This document shows, piece after piece, positions 8,404 through 17,319 of a stretch of 64,000 nucleotides of DNA. A program made the position numbers and the translations under genes. The stretch lies in contig NZ_JQGC01000004.1 in NCBI RefSeq assembly GCF_000743575.1, forward strand, positions 124,001 to 188,000, given 5' to 3'. Position 1 is the first letter of the stretch; each line of letters begins with the position of its first letter. The notes under the pieces are model-generated. The model saw only the letters and a program-made list of their open reading frames with translations. It was not told the origin of the DNA and ran no database searches. The stretch is from Devosia riboflavina. GTDB lineage: Bacteria; Pseudomonadota; Alphaproteobacteria; Rhizobiales; Devosiaceae.

Positions 8404-8991
8404 TCAATTGAAGGTCTGAAGCACCGACACCGCCAACACCGTCGCAAACGCCACCAGCGCCACCGCCGTAATTTGCTCCACCCGAGCCGATGTAAGCAGC
8501 CCCGCCGAACCCCGCTGCGCCAGAGCCCCCAGCACCATCCACCCCACCGCGGTCATCACCACCAGCACCGCAAACACAGCATCATAAGCCAGCCGCTCGA
8601 CAAACCCGACCGCCGGAAAGATCGCGAACGCAAAAACCAGCGCCTTGGGATTGAGCAGCGTCGTCACGAAAACCCGGCTCAACGTAATCCCCCGCTGCCC
8701 CAGATCCGTCTGCCCCGCATTGCGCCAAAGTTTTATCGCCGACCAATAGAGAAACGCCACGGCCACGAGCTTGGCGACAACCGCCACCATCGGCTCCTTC
8801 GTCGCAACCGCCCCGACGATCTCGATCCACACCGTGATCGCAATCGCATAGCCGCCGAGTTCCCCAGCCAGCAAATGCAGCGATCCCCGCACCCCGCGCT
8901 GCGCACCACTCGCCGCCATAAGCGTGTTCGTCGGACCTGGCGTCGCCAACAACCCCAGCACGGCAAGAATAAAAGCCGTCCAGTCGCTCAA
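8404..8991 (-). CDS. LysE/RhtB-family amino-acid exporter
   Basis: Inner-membrane exporter, 195 residues, about six hydrophobic segments. The family N-terminal motif LLATPGPTNTLM is at about 14-25. The start is a TTG at 8991 that overlaps the halogenase stop (TTGA), with AGGGT just upstream, so its translation is coupled to the halogenase. Members export lysine, threonine, homoserine lactone or related compounds; the partner gene suggests the cargo may be a halogenated or otherwise modified amino acid, which is inference only. Confidence 0.88.
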   Translation of the reverse strand: MSDWTAFILAVLGLLATPGPTNTLMAASGAQRGVRGSLHLLAGELGGYAIAITVWIEIVGAVATKEPMVAVVAKLVAVAFLYWSAIKLWRNAGQTDLGQRGITLSRVFVTTLLNPKALVFAFAIFPAVGFVERLAYDAVFAVLVVMTAVGWMVLGALAQRGSAGLLTSARVEQITAVALVAFATVLAVSVLQTFN

Positions 8992-10529
8992 GTCATACCC
9001 TGCACAATCTCAAGAAATTCCCGGTGCCCCAGCGCCTGATTGGCCGCCGCCCGATATTCCTGCACCAACCCGTCAAACGCCTGCTGCGCAAAACGCCGCA
9101 ATTTCGGATCGGCCTCCATTTCCTTGCGCGCCAGGTTCTGGTCCAGCAACCCGAGCCCATTCAGCACCGGATAGTGCAACTGCGTCTCGATATGCGGCAG
9201 CCCGCCGAGATAATTCGGAAAATGCTCATTGCGCGGCATTTCCCGCTTCCACCGCGCCAGCCTCTCTTTGGTCTCGGAATGAATGCGATTGGCCCGCACC
9301 TCCCGCCAGAACGGCGTATCGTCCCGCTCGGTCATATAGTGGGTATTCACAAAGGTCCGGAAATCATCGACCTGCCGCCCCACCCGCGCATTATAGTCGT
9401 CCCGCGCCTTCTCGGTAATCTTGCCCGGCTCATCCATGTAGCGCTGCGCAAACAGCATCATCTGCACAATGGTGCCGTGGATCGACGTTGATTCAAGCGG
9501 CTCCAGAAAACTCGAACTCAGCCCAACCGCCACGCAGTTGCCGATCCACGCCTTCTCCAGCCGCCCGATCTGGAAACGAATATCGCTGCGCACCTCGATT
9601 TCGTGGCCCAGCACCCTCTCGACTTCTTCCTTGGCCTGTTCCGGCGTCAAAAATTCATCGGAATAGACATAGCCGCAACCATAGCGCTGCCGCGTCGGTA
9701 TCTGCCACATCCAGCCCGAACTCTGCGCCCAGGCCCGCGTATAGGTCGCCAACTCCTCGCCTTCCTTCAGGTCGATCCAGAACGGCAGCGCCCGATTGAC
9801 CGGCAGCTCATGCGCATAAGACTTCCACGGCGCCTCGAGCGCCTTGACGATTATCTGCTTCCGAAACCCCGTCGCGTCGATGAAAAAGTCGCCCTCAAGC
9901 CGCGAATTATCGTCGAGCACCAGCGCCGAAATATCCCCGGTCTCACCATTCCGCTCGACGCCTGCCGCCATGGCATCGACCTTGTCGACACCCTTCGATT
10001 TGCTGGCAAAAAACTTGCCCACCAGCGCCTGATCGAAATGAAAGGCGTGGTGAAACGGCCCCAACGGGATCAGCGACCCATCCGGCTTCAGCGCATAGGG
10101 CGCCTTCTTCTGCTCCAGGAGCGGCTGAAACAGATGCATCTCCTGCACCGCCCTGCCCGCCGCCACCGCATAGACATTGAGATAGTCCGAAGGCGCCCCC
10201 GGCGGCGCCTGGATCACCTGATGTGGATCATCGATCGGCCCGTAATAGGTATAGCCCTTGCGCCGCCAGTCCTCATGCCGAATGCCCAGCTTGAAACTCG
10301 CATCGGTCTTGCGGAAAAACTCGAATTCATCGATCCCAAAGTGCTTCAGCAGCACCCGAAACGCCGCCGTCGTCGCCTCCCCCACGCCAACCGTGGGAAT
10401 GCGCGAACTCTCGACTACCGAAATCTTGAAATCAAACCCGCGCCGCCGCGCCTCATCCTGAATGATGAAGGCGGCAATCCAGCCGGCTGTGCCACCGCCG
10501 ACGATCACAAAATGCGCAGGCTTTGTCAT
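8988..10529 (-). CDS. Flavin-dependent tryptophan-halogenase family protein
   Basis: 513 residues, the normal length for PrnA/RebH-type enzymes. The FAD motif VGGGTAGW is at 10-17. The lysine that forms the chloramine/hypochlorite relay is present as K80 (DASFKLG), matching K79 of PrnA and RebH. The halogenase signature WxWxIP is intact as WMWQIP at 273-278, and FLEPLES at about 341-347 carries the conserved active-site glutamate. All motifs needed for halogenation are thus present. Needs a partner flavin reductase, not seen here. No biosynthetic cluster is adjacent; the only operon partner is the LysE-type exporter. SD GGGGAG precedes the ATG. The substrate may be free tryptophan or another aromatic. 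Confidence 0.9.
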   Translation of the reverse strand: MTKPAHFVIVGGGTAGWIAAFIIQDEARRRGFDFKISVVESSRIPTVGVGEATTAAFRVLLKHFGIDEFEFFRKTDASFKLGIRHEDWRRKGYTYYGPIDDPHQVIQAPPGAPSDYLNVYAVAAGRAVQEMHLFQPLLEQKKAPYALKPDGSLIPLGPFHHAFHFDQALVGKFFASKSKGVDKVDAMAAGVERNGETGDISALVLDDNSRLEGDFFIDATGFRKQIIVKALEAPWKSYAHELPVNRALPFWIDLKEGEELATYTRAWAQSSGWMWQIPTRQRYGCGYVYSDEFLTPEQAKEEVERVLGHEIEVRSDIRFQIGRLEKAWIGNCVAVGLSSSFLEPLESTSIHGTIVQMMLFAQRYMDEPGKITEKARDDYNARVGRQVDDFRTFVNTHYMTERDDTPFWREVRANRIHSETKERLARWKREMPRNEHFPNYLGGLPHIETQLHYPVLNGLGLLDQNLARKEMEADPKLRRFAQQAFDGLVQEYRAAANQALGHREFLEIVQGMT

Positions 10530-10651
10530 AGCTTAGTTCTCCCCGCACCAAAGCTATTTGGCGGCAGCAAAGCGGACAAGCCTGACAAAGAAGACACCAA
10601 GTGTTTTCTTAGAACCCCGGAAGAAAGTCCATGCGAAGCGGACGCCGCCGG

Positions 10652-10948
10652 TTACATAGAGCCGAGTTCTCTTTGATGCCGAATGGCGACCACATAAACT
10701 GTATCGGTCGACTGATCGTACCGATAGCGCGCCAAATAGCCTCCATCGCCAAACGGGATGAGAATTTCTCGAAACGGATCTAAATTTGGCACCGGACGCC
10801 CTGCCTGGGGCGTCTCCGTGATTGCAACGAGCCGCTCACGTATGGCCGCCACCGCCCGTTGCGCGGCGCGCGGATTTTTATCAAGCAAGAAGCCTCGAAG
10901 CCGGCTGAGATCAGCGATAGCTGCGTCGGTAAGTCTTAGGTGTGGCAA
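10652..10948 (-). CDS. RelE/ParE-family toxin
   Basis: 98-residue protein with the ParE/RelE fold pattern: an N-terminal helix pair (DLSRLRGFLLDKNPRAAQRA), then beta strands ending in VYVVAIRHQRE. ParE-like proteins poison gyrase and RelE-like ones cleave mRNA; sequence alone does not decide. Its start lies inside the antitoxin gene (13-nt overlap), the classic toxin-second arrangement. Confidence 0.85.
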   Translation of the reverse strand: MPHLRLTDAAIADLSRLRGFLLDKNPRAAQRAVAAIRERLVAITETPQAGRPVPNLDPFREILIPFGDGGYLARYRYDQSTDTVYVVAIRHQRELGSM

Positions 10949-11208
10949 GGAGGAGCATCCGTTTCCTCATCGGTACCCCACGTCTCCATCCAGGCAAAAA
11001 CCTCTTCGCCTGTCAGATGCAGACCGGTTTCCTGATAATGCTTCCAGGATGCGAGCGTATCTTCATCGAACTGGCGCCGGGCCTCTTCCCGCTCCACATA
11101 TCCGCGGATAGCCTCGCGCATGATCCAGTGCGCCGAACGCTGCTTGCTTTCGGCCAATGACTGGATGCGTTCGCGCAGATCATCGTCTAGTTTGACGGAA
11201 ACGGCCAT
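10936..11208 (-). CDS. Ribbon-helix-helix antitoxin
   Basis: 90 residues. The first 40 form a CopG-type RHH (VSVKLDDDLRERIQSLAESK, then MREAIRGYVEREE). The C-terminal part, rich in acidic and aromatic residues, should wrap the toxin. First gene of the pair. An inverted repeat about 10 bp upstream (11219-11237) is the likely autoregulatory operator. Confidence 0.87.
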   Translation of the reverse strand: MAVSVKLDDDLRERIQSLAESKQRSAHWIMREAIRGYVEREEARRQFDEDTLASWKHYQETGLHLTGEEVFAWMETWGTDEETDAPPCHT

Positions 11209-11218
11209 ATCGACCTCT

Positions 11219-11237
11219 GGTATTACCTCTTGATACC
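11219..11237. promoter_or_regulatory. Likely autoregulatory operator of the toxin-antitoxin pair
   Basis: GGTATTA (11219-11225) and TGATACC (11231-11237) are inverted repeats with 6 of 7 matches, placed just before the antitoxin start codon, where RHH antitoxins usually bind. Inferred from position and symmetry. Confidence 0.45.
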
Positions 11238-11285
11238 CTACGCCTCCTCGCCCCTCCTGTCCACGTCAGTGATGTAAACACCGAC

Positions 11286-11318
11286 CAAAGAAAATGGCCC
11301 CAGCTCTCGCCGGGGCCA
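11286..11318 (-). terminator. Intrinsic terminator of the GH4 gene
   Basis: Stem TGGCCCC/GGGGCCA (11295-11301 with 11312-11318), followed on the minus strand by TTTTCTTT. It begins about 40 nt after the stop of the GH4 glycosidase and separates it from the toxin-antitoxin pair. Confidence 0.75.
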
Positions 11319-11357
11319 AAGATGACGCTTGGGAGGTCGCGTCAAACTTGAAAAAGA

Positions 11358-12812
11358 TCAGTGATGCGCGCCGCTCATTTCGCGCAGTTCCTCGACCGAG
11401 CGAACCTTCTTGCGGGCGGCGCCTTCCCACTCGCGGGTTTTGACCGTCGACTTGGCAATGCGTTCCTTGGCCGCCGGCACCGCGTCGGCATATTGCGGCA
11501 GCCACTGCGCCTGGGCGACGACCATTTCGTCGACCATGGCCCACACCTCGTCCGGCGTGCAGATCGCGCCAACCAGCGGGTCATGCAGCACGGCAAGCTT
11601 CAGCGTATCGAGATTGCCCGTCATCGCCGCCTCAACCGAAAGCCGCTGCACCGAAACCGAAACCGAGCACGTCGCCGCGCAGGCCGTCGGCAGGGTGATC
11701 CCTTCGATCATGTTGATCCCAAATCGATCGACATAGCCCGGGCTTTCGATGATCGCATCGTCCGGCAGATTGGTGATGATGCCATTGTTGCGGCGGTTGA
11801 AGTGTCCGCGATACGGACGGCCGGTTTCAAAAGCCTCGATGATATAGCTGGCGTGTTCGCTCGTCCGCTTGTGTTCGGAAAGCGGCTTATTGGCCTGCTC
11901 CTTGAACATTGGGAAATCGGTTTCGAACCAGTTCCGGCGCTCGGTCGAATAGCGCAGATAGCCGCCGGTCTCGCCATGGATCCAGTCGCTCATATCGATC
12001 CAGCGATTGATCTCGTCCGGACGCTTCCGATACCACGGCAGGTATTCGGACAAATGCCCATTCGACTCCGTCGAATAGACCCCAAAGCGCTTCAGAACGT
12101 CGATGCGGACCTTTTCCGTCTTGGAATAGACGGGATGGCGCTCAAAGCCTTCGATCAGTTCTTCCTTTTCGATCTTCCGGCCCTTGGCGCGGATATCGAT
12201 ATACCAGGTCTGGTGGTTGATCCCCGAGCAGACATAATCGAGCTCGCTATCCTTAATCCCAAGCACCTCGGCAATCTGATGCGCCCCGTGCTGCACACCG
12301 TGACAGAGACCGACGACGTTGACCCCACCATAGAGGTCAGCCGCCCAGGTGTTCATCGCCATCGGGTTGGCATAGTTGAGGAACAGCGCGCCCGGCTCGG
12401 CGACCTCGCGGATATCCCGACAGAAGTCGAGGATAACCGGGATGTTGCGCTGGCCATAGAGAATGCCGCCGGCACAGATGGTGTCACCCACGCACTGATC
12501 GACGCCATATTTTAGCGGGATCGAAATATCCGTCGCAAAGGCCTCGAGCCCGCCGACACGAACACAGCTCATGATGTAGCGCGCGCCGGTCAGCGCCTCG
12601 CGACGATTGGTCGTCGCGGTCACCTTGGCCGGCAGCTTGTTCACCGAAACGATGGTCTCGATGATCTGGCGCACCATGTCGAGATTGTGCGGATTGAGAT
12701 CCGTAAGCGCAAATTCCACATCGGCGAATTCCGGCACCTTCAACAGGTCCGAAATGAGCGTTTTGGTGAAACCCACCGAACCGGCGCCGATCACCGTAAC
12801 CTTGAATGACAT
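11358..12812 (-). CDS. GH4 alpha-glycosidase (alpha-galactosidase/galacturonidase-like)
   Basis: NAD- and Mn-dependent family 4 glycoside hydrolase, 484 residues. The N-terminal NAD motif VIGAGSVGF is at 7-15. The metal ligands are visible as C170-H171 (GLCHGVQ) and H200 (GINHQTW), with N149 of NYANPM near the active site. The four residues C-H-G-V matter: CHSV is linked with alpha-galactosidases, CHEV with alpha-glucosidases and CHGx with uronic-acid enzymes (from memory). An alpha-galacturonidase or glucuronidase activity is therefore at least as likely as melibiase. Strong SD GGGAGGG. Divergent from an AraC regulator, probably its activator. Confidence 0.93.
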   Translation of the reverse strand: MSFKVTVIGAGSVGFTKTLISDLLKVPEFADVEFALTDLNPHNLDMVRQIIETIVSVNKLPAKVTATTNRREALTGARYIMSCVRVGGLEAFATDISIPLKYGVDQCVGDTICAGGILYGQRNIPVILDFCRDIREVAEPGALFLNYANPMAMNTWAADLYGGVNVVGLCHGVQHGAHQIAEVLGIKDSELDYVCSGINHQTWYIDIRAKGRKIEKEELIEGFERHPVYSKTEKVRIDVLKRFGVYSTESNGHLSEYLPWYRKRPDEINRWIDMSDWIHGETGGYLRYSTERRNWFETDFPMFKEQANKPLSEHKRTSEHASYIIEAFETGRPYRGHFNRRNNGIITNLPDDAIIESPGYVDRFGINMIEGITLPTACAATCSVSVSVQRLSVEAAMTGNLDTLKLAVLHDPLVGAICTPDEVWAMVDEMVVAQAQWLPQYADAVPAAKERIAKSTVKTREWEGAARKKVRSVEELREMSGAHH

Positions 12813-12836
12813 ATTCCCTCCCGTGCAGCGCTCAAC

Positions 12837-12853
12837 GCTAGCAGTCTGTTAGC
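12837..12853. promoter_or_regulatory. Pseudo-palindrome in the GH4/AraC divergent spacer
   Basis: GCTAGCAG-T-CTGTTAGC is a 17-bp palindrome with one mismatched pair, in the 90-bp spacer between the GH4 gene and the divergent AraC gene. It is a candidate operator. Binding is not shown. Confidence 0.35.
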
Positions 12854-12902
12854 AATAGGTAGCTCCTGGGGCCTGAGTGGTGTAGAGAAAGCTTGTGCCT
12901 TC

Positions 12903-13784
12903 ATGGGTAATTTTGTGCTCTCAAAACTTCTCGACCATGGTCACGACATTCGCTCGCTGAACCTGCCGCGCAGTGCCGCGCCGCTTCACTGCATGGGCGT
13001 CAGCGCCGGCTACGAGCAGCGCCGCAACGAGGTCTATTCGTGGGACGGCATGCAGCGCGGCACCGCCCCCTTCCTCGTCATCCAGCACACCACTTTGGGC
13101 GAAGGCCGGCTTGACTATGCAGGCACAAAACACCGGCTAACCCCCGGAAAAACAATGCTTGTCACCATGCCGCACGCCCACCGCTACTGGCTCGAGCGCG
13201 GCGGCGAATGGGAATATTTCTGGCTGCTCCTCAACGGCCGCGAAGCCCTGCGCCTCGCCCGCGAAATCCTCGACAACGCCGGTCCAGTCCTCGAACCTAC
13301 CACGACCCAGATAGACCGCCTCGCCGCCGCCTGCCTCGATCTGCTGCAAATGCCCGAACCCTCGCCGGGCCTTGCTTCCACCGCCGCCTACGCCGCCATG
13401 ACCAGCCTCCACGACACCGCCTTCGGCAGCCGCCCGGCGCCCGAACGAACCCTGCCCGCTGGCATCGCCCGGGCCGTTTCGCATATCGAGGCCAATATCT
13501 CGGCGCCCCTGCCTGTCGAACGACTCGCGGGAATCGCCGAAATGAGTCGGGCCCATTTCGTCCGCAGCTTCGGCGCGGCCCTGGGGAAAGCGCCCTCCGA
13601 CTACGTTCTCGAAAAACGCCTTGAGCGCGTCGAACGTCTTCTCCTCGCCACGGAAATGCCCGTCGCCGCCATCGCCGAAGCCAGCGGATTCGCTGATGGA
13701 AACTACATGGCCAAGGTCTTGCGCCGTCATCGCAAAATGGCGCCGCTGGAGTTCCGCGCGGCCGGACGCCGGGCAAGCCTCTAG
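12903..13784 (+). CDS. AraC-family transcriptional regulator
   Basis: 293 residues. The N-terminal half is an AraC-type ligand-binding cupin (LTPGKTMLVTMPHAHRYW near 79-96). The C-terminal half has the two-helix-turn-helix domain (LPVERLAGIAEMSRAHFVRS, then MPVAAIAEASGFADGNYMAK). Ninety bases separate it from the divergent GH4 glycosidase gene, so it very probably controls that gene in response to the cognate sugar. Confidence 0.9.
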   Translation: MGNFVLSKLLDHGHDIRSLNLPRSAAPLHCMGVSAGYEQRRNEVYSWDGMQRGTAPFLVIQHTTLGEGRLDYAGTKHRLTPGKTMLVTMPHAHRYWLERGGEWEYFWLLLNGREALRLAREILDNAGPVLEPTTTQIDRLAAACLDLLQMPEPSPGLASTAAYAAMTSLHDTAFGSRPAPERTLPAGIARAVSHIEANISAPLPVERLAGIAEMSRAHFVRSFGAALGKAPSDYVLEKRLERVERLLLATEMPVAAIAEASGFADGNYMAKVLRRHRKMAPLEFRAAGRRASL

Positions 13785-13946
13785 AACTCCAAAAACGTCC
13801 GTCAAGCGCCGCGTTGCTGCCTCATTCCGGACAAATCGATACGTGCAGGTGAGATCTCGTTAAGCCTGCCACCACGATCACTTGCAACTTAACCGCTCTT
13901 AAGAGTTCAAGGCGCAGGCTGAAGGAATGTGCAAAGGAGCACGCCA

Positions 13947-14420
13947 ATGATCTCAACGCGATTGATACCCGCCCTGGTTCTCGCCGCCGTCGCTTTCACC
14001 GTGCCCGCATTCGCCCAGGATGTTCCGGCCGTGACGGTCAGCAGTGCCTCGGGAACCGTCACTCTGGATCGTAACGAACTCGAAGCCATGGGCCTTGTCT
14101 CGATCAAGACCAGCACGCCATGGAACGAAGGCGTCGTCGACTTCGAAGGCGTGCCGCTCAAGGCGCTGCTGGAAAAAGCCAATGCATCAGGTGAAACAGC
14201 GACGGTCATCGCGCTCAACGACTACAGCGTCGATGTGCCCACCGCCGATTTCGACGAGTTCGGCACCATCCTCGCGGTCAAGCGCAATGGCGAATATATG
14301 CCGGTCGATGATCAGGGCCCCTTCTTCGTCATCTATCCCTTTGATTCCAATCCAGTTCTGCAGGGCCAGCCCTACTACGGACGTGCCGTCTGGCAGGTTA
14401 AGGAAATAACGGTCCAATAG
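13947..14420 (+). CDS. Periplasmic protein, SUOX/molybdopterin-oxidoreductase-like fold, no cofactor evident
   Basis: 157 residues. A clear signal peptide (ISTRLIPALVLAAVAFTVPA, then FAQ-DVP) indicates export. The mature part resembles the core of sulfite-oxidase-type molybdopterin domains (VDFEGVPLKALLE, then ALNDYSVDVPTADF and a late GQPYYGRAVWQVKEI) but is much shorter and lacks the conserved cysteine, so it probably binds a ligand without being an enzyme. The ATG at 13947 has AAGGAG 8 nt upstream; an earlier in-frame GTG does not. Only 60 bp before the GGDEF-EAL gene, suggesting that it feeds a periplasmic signal to it. Confidence 0.8.
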   Translation: MISTRLIPALVLAAVAFTVPAFAQDVPAVTVSSASGTVTLDRNELEAMGLVSIKTSTPWNEGVVDFEGVPLKALLEKANASGETATVIALNDYSVDVPTADFDEFGTILAVKRNGEYMPVDDQGPFFVIYPFDSNPVLQGQPYYGRAVWQVKEITVQ

Positions 14421-14480
14421 TGGCTCGTCTGCCCATGGGAGAGGGCAGGCCGGCGAGAAAGATAGGATGAAGCCGCCACC

Positions 14481-16775
14481 ATGCGGTTCCTTCGCATAGC
14501 GCTGACCATTGTCATCCTGGGCTTCATCGCCTCGGCGATCTATATTTCTGCGTTGGTTTTCCAGCGCCAGGCCGCTCTCGAAGGCGTGGGCCTCGGCAAT
14601 GTCACGTGGATGGTGGCCCAGGCCCCCAGCGAATTCGCCCGGCTCGAACAGCGCGTCAGCGCCTTCGCGGCGGGCGACCCCGCCATTTCGGCTGACGAGG
14701 TGAAGCTGCGCTTCGACATCGTCGTCAATCGCCTGAAAACCCTGCGAACCAAGGATGTCGCCAATTTCGCGGACGCGGATCCGCGGGTCGGCCAGATTCT
14801 CGACGATCTCGAAAAAGCGCTGGAAGCGTCGCGCCCCCTGCTCGCAGAGCTGGACAGGCCGGGCACTCCATCGCAAATCCTGGAAATATTGGAGCCGATC
14901 TACCCAAAATTGGCCCGGCTCTCGACCGACGCCAATGTCTGGAACGTGGCACGCATCGAAGCCGATCGCCAGGGCCTCTTCACCCTGCAATGGGCATTTA
15001 CCTATGTCGCCGTCGGCATGATCGTCTGCGGTGTGTTCCTCATCGCCCTGCTGCTCCTCCACAATGGCCTCCTCGGCCGCGCGCAGGAGGTGCTGCGTCA
15101 GAAGGAACGGACCCTCGCCGTGCAGAATGCCCGCTTTGACGCGGCGCTCGACGCCATGACGCTGGGCCTCTGCCTACTTGATGCAAACAACCGCGTCATT
15201 GTCTGCAATCCGCGCTTTCTCAACATCTTCGGTCTCGACGCCACGCGCGCAACGGCGGGAACGGCAATCGCCGATCTGATCGATGCCGACCTGCTCTCGG
15301 ACCATGAGGACGACCAGCCGGGGGACAATACGGACTTTGCCCTGCTCAACAATCACACCCGGCACCTGCCCAATGGCACGGTGCTGGAAATCTCGCGCGA
15401 ACCGACTGCCGAAGGCGGCTGGGTCTGCACGTTCGAAGACGTAACGGAGCGCCATCGCGCGCAAAGCCGCATCGTGCACATGGCGCACCATGACAACCTT
15501 ACCGGCATGGCCAACCGCCTGCGGTTCTGGGAAAGCATCGGCCAGGCCGTGCGCGGGCTTTCCGCGCGTGCGCAACCCTTCGCCATCCTTTACCTCGATC
15601 TCGACCGGTTCAAGGAAGTCAACGATACGCTCGGCCACCCGATTGGCGACGCCCTGCTGCGCCAGGTCGCCGAACGCCTCCGCGCAACGGCCTCACCGCG
15701 CGATATGGTGGCGCGCCTTGGCGGCGACGAATTCGCCGTGCTCCACTATTGCCTCGATACGTCTTCGGACAGTTCGCAGGCGCTGGCCGAGCGCATCATC
15801 GCCAGCATCGCCCAGCCCTATCACATTGAAAGCAATGAGATCGTCGTCAGCACCAGTGTCGGCATCGCCATTGCCCCGGTCGATGGTGATGACGCCGATC
15901 AGTTGATGAAGAATGCAGACCTTGCGCTCTATAGCGCCAAGGCAGAGGGCGCCGGCACCTATCGCTTCTTCTCCCCGCAGATGGGAAAGTCGCTGCAGAA
16001 CCGCCGTCACCTCGAAATGGACCTCCGCGGCGGCATCAAGCTTGGCCAGTTCGAGCTCTACTATCAGCCTTTGGTCCGCCTCGATACCGGTCGCGTCGTC
16101 TCGGGCGAAGCCCTGATGCGCTGGCGCCATCCAGAACACGGCATGATATCGCCGGCCCAGTTCATTCCCCTCGCCGAAGAAACCGGGGCCATTGAGGCGC
16201 TGGGCGAATGGGCGCTACAACAGGCCTGCCGCGACGCCCTCAACTGGCCCGATCATGTGCGCGTTTCGGTCAATCTCTCCCCGGTGCAGTTTCGTGGCGC
16301 GGGCCTCGTCGACATCGTCAAGGCAGTGCTCGCCACAAGCGAACTCGACGCGCGCCGGCTTGAACTCGAAATCACCGAGTCGGTGCTGTTGCAGAACAAC
16401 GCAGTGAACCTCGAAGCCCTGCACCAATTGCGCGCCCTTGGTCTCACCGTCGCGCTCGACGATTTTGGTACCGGCTATTCCTCCCTGAGCTACCTCCAGC
16501 GGTTCCCCTTCGACAAACTCAAGATCGACCAGAGCTTTGTTCGCGATCTGGCGGATCGGCCGGATAGCCTTTCCATCGTCCAGTCGATCGCGACCCTTGG
16601 GCACAATCTGCGGATGACCACCACGGCGGAAGGTGTCGAGACGCAGGCTCAGCTCGACATCATCACCCGGGCCGGCTGCACCGAGGCCCAGGGCTATTTC
16701 TTCGGCGCACCCATGCCCGAGGCCGAGTTCCGCGCCCTCCTGCTGCGAGAATACCGCGTCAGCGCCGACGTCTAG
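14481..16775 (+). CDS. Membrane GGDEF-EAL protein with PAS domain (c-di-GMP turnover)
   Basis: 764 residues. TM1 7-27, a periplasmic helical sensor region of about 145 residues, TM2 about 172-194, a PAS domain (about 215-325), GGDEF (about 335-500) and EAL (about 515-755). Both active sites look intact: GGDEF at 414-418, and EAL at 543-545 with DDFGTGYSS and the other phosphodiesterase motifs. No RxxD inhibition site precedes the GGDEF. It could therefore both make and break cyclic di-GMP. Preceded by an exported protein that may be its sensory partner. Confidence 0.95.
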   Translation: MRFLRIALTIVILGFIASAIYISALVFQRQAALEGVGLGNVTWMVAQAPSEFARLEQRVSAFAAGDPAISADEVKLRFDIVVNRLKTLRTKDVANFADADPRVGQILDDLEKALEASRPLLAELDRPGTPSQILEILEPIYPKLARLSTDANVWNVARIEADRQGLFTLQWAFTYVAVGMIVCGVFLIALLLLHNGLLGRAQEVLRQKERTLAVQNARFDAALDAMTLGLCLLDANNRVIVCNPRFLNIFGLDATRATAGTAIADLIDADLLSDHEDDQPGDNTDFALLNNHTRHLPNGTVLEISREPTAEGGWVCTFEDVTERHRAQSRIVHMAHHDNLTGMANRLRFWESIGQAVRGLSARAQPFAILYLDLDRFKEVNDTLGHPIGDALLRQVAERLRATASPRDMVARLGGDEFAVLHYCLDTSSDSSQALAERIIASIAQPYHIESNEIVVSTSVGIAIAPVDGDDADQLMKNADLALYSAKAEGAGTYRFFSPQMGKSLQNRRHLEMDLRGGIKLGQFELYYQPLVRLDTGRVVSGEALMRWRHPEHGMISPAQFIPLAEETGAIEALGEWALQQACRDALNWPDHVRVSVNLSPVQFRGAGLVDIVKAVLATSELDARRLELEITESVLLQNNAVNLEALHQLRALGLTVALDDFGTGYSSLSYLQRFPFDKLKIDQSFVRDLADRPDSLSIVQSIATLGHNLRMTTTAEGVETQAQLDIITRAGCTEAQGYFFGAPMPEAEFRALLLREYRVSADV

Positions 16776-16845
16776 CCGCCCTCTCGCTGGCCTTGCCCTC
16801 GAGCCGTCCCCGTGCGAAAACATGGTTGACGTATAGGGAAAGACA

Positions 16846-17319
16846 ATGACCAATCCTGTCACCCAAGATCGCAGGCATTTCGAGGATCTCGTCGTCGGCG
16901 AAGTCATCAATCTCGGCCAGACCACCGTGTCCAGGGAGATGATCTTCACCTTCGCCCGGGAGTTCGATCCCCTGCCCTTTCACATCGACGAAGAGGCGGC
17001 CAAGAAGAGCCTGCTGGGCGGGCTCGCTTCGAGCGGCTGGCAGACGGGCGCGCTGAGCCTGCGCATGCTTGTCGATAGCTTCCTGAGCAAGATTGCCTCC
17101 GCGGGCGGTCTCGGCTTTCAGGACCTTAAATGGAAAAACCCCGTCATGGCCGGGGACACGATCGGAGGGACGGTGACCATTGCCGGTCTCCGCCGCTCGG
17201 GCAGCCATCCGCAATGGGGCATTGTCACGCTCGATTTCGACATTCGCAATCAGGCGGACAAGCCGGTCATGACGATGCAGCTCTCCAATCTCGTCGAATG
17301 CCGCGAGGCCGCCGCATGA
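16846..17319 (+). CDS. MaoC-family dehydratase (hot-dog fold)
   Basis: 157-residue hot-dog protein. The hydratase motif is present as FDPLPFHIDEEAA (D and H as expected for the catalytic pair), followed by LGGLASSGWQTGAL. Members add or remove water on enoyl-CoA substrates. The stop overlaps the start of a second MaoC gene (ATGA), so the two are coupled and may form a heterodimer. The acyl substrate is unknown. Confidence 0.9.
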   Translation: MTNPVTQDRRHFEDLVVGEVINLGQTTVSREMIFTFAREFDPLPFHIDEEAAKKSLLGGLASSGWQTGALSLRMLVDSFLSKIASAGGLGFQDLKWKNPVMAGDTIGGTVTIAGLRRSGSHPQWGIVTLDFDIRNQADKPVMTMQLSNLVECREAAA

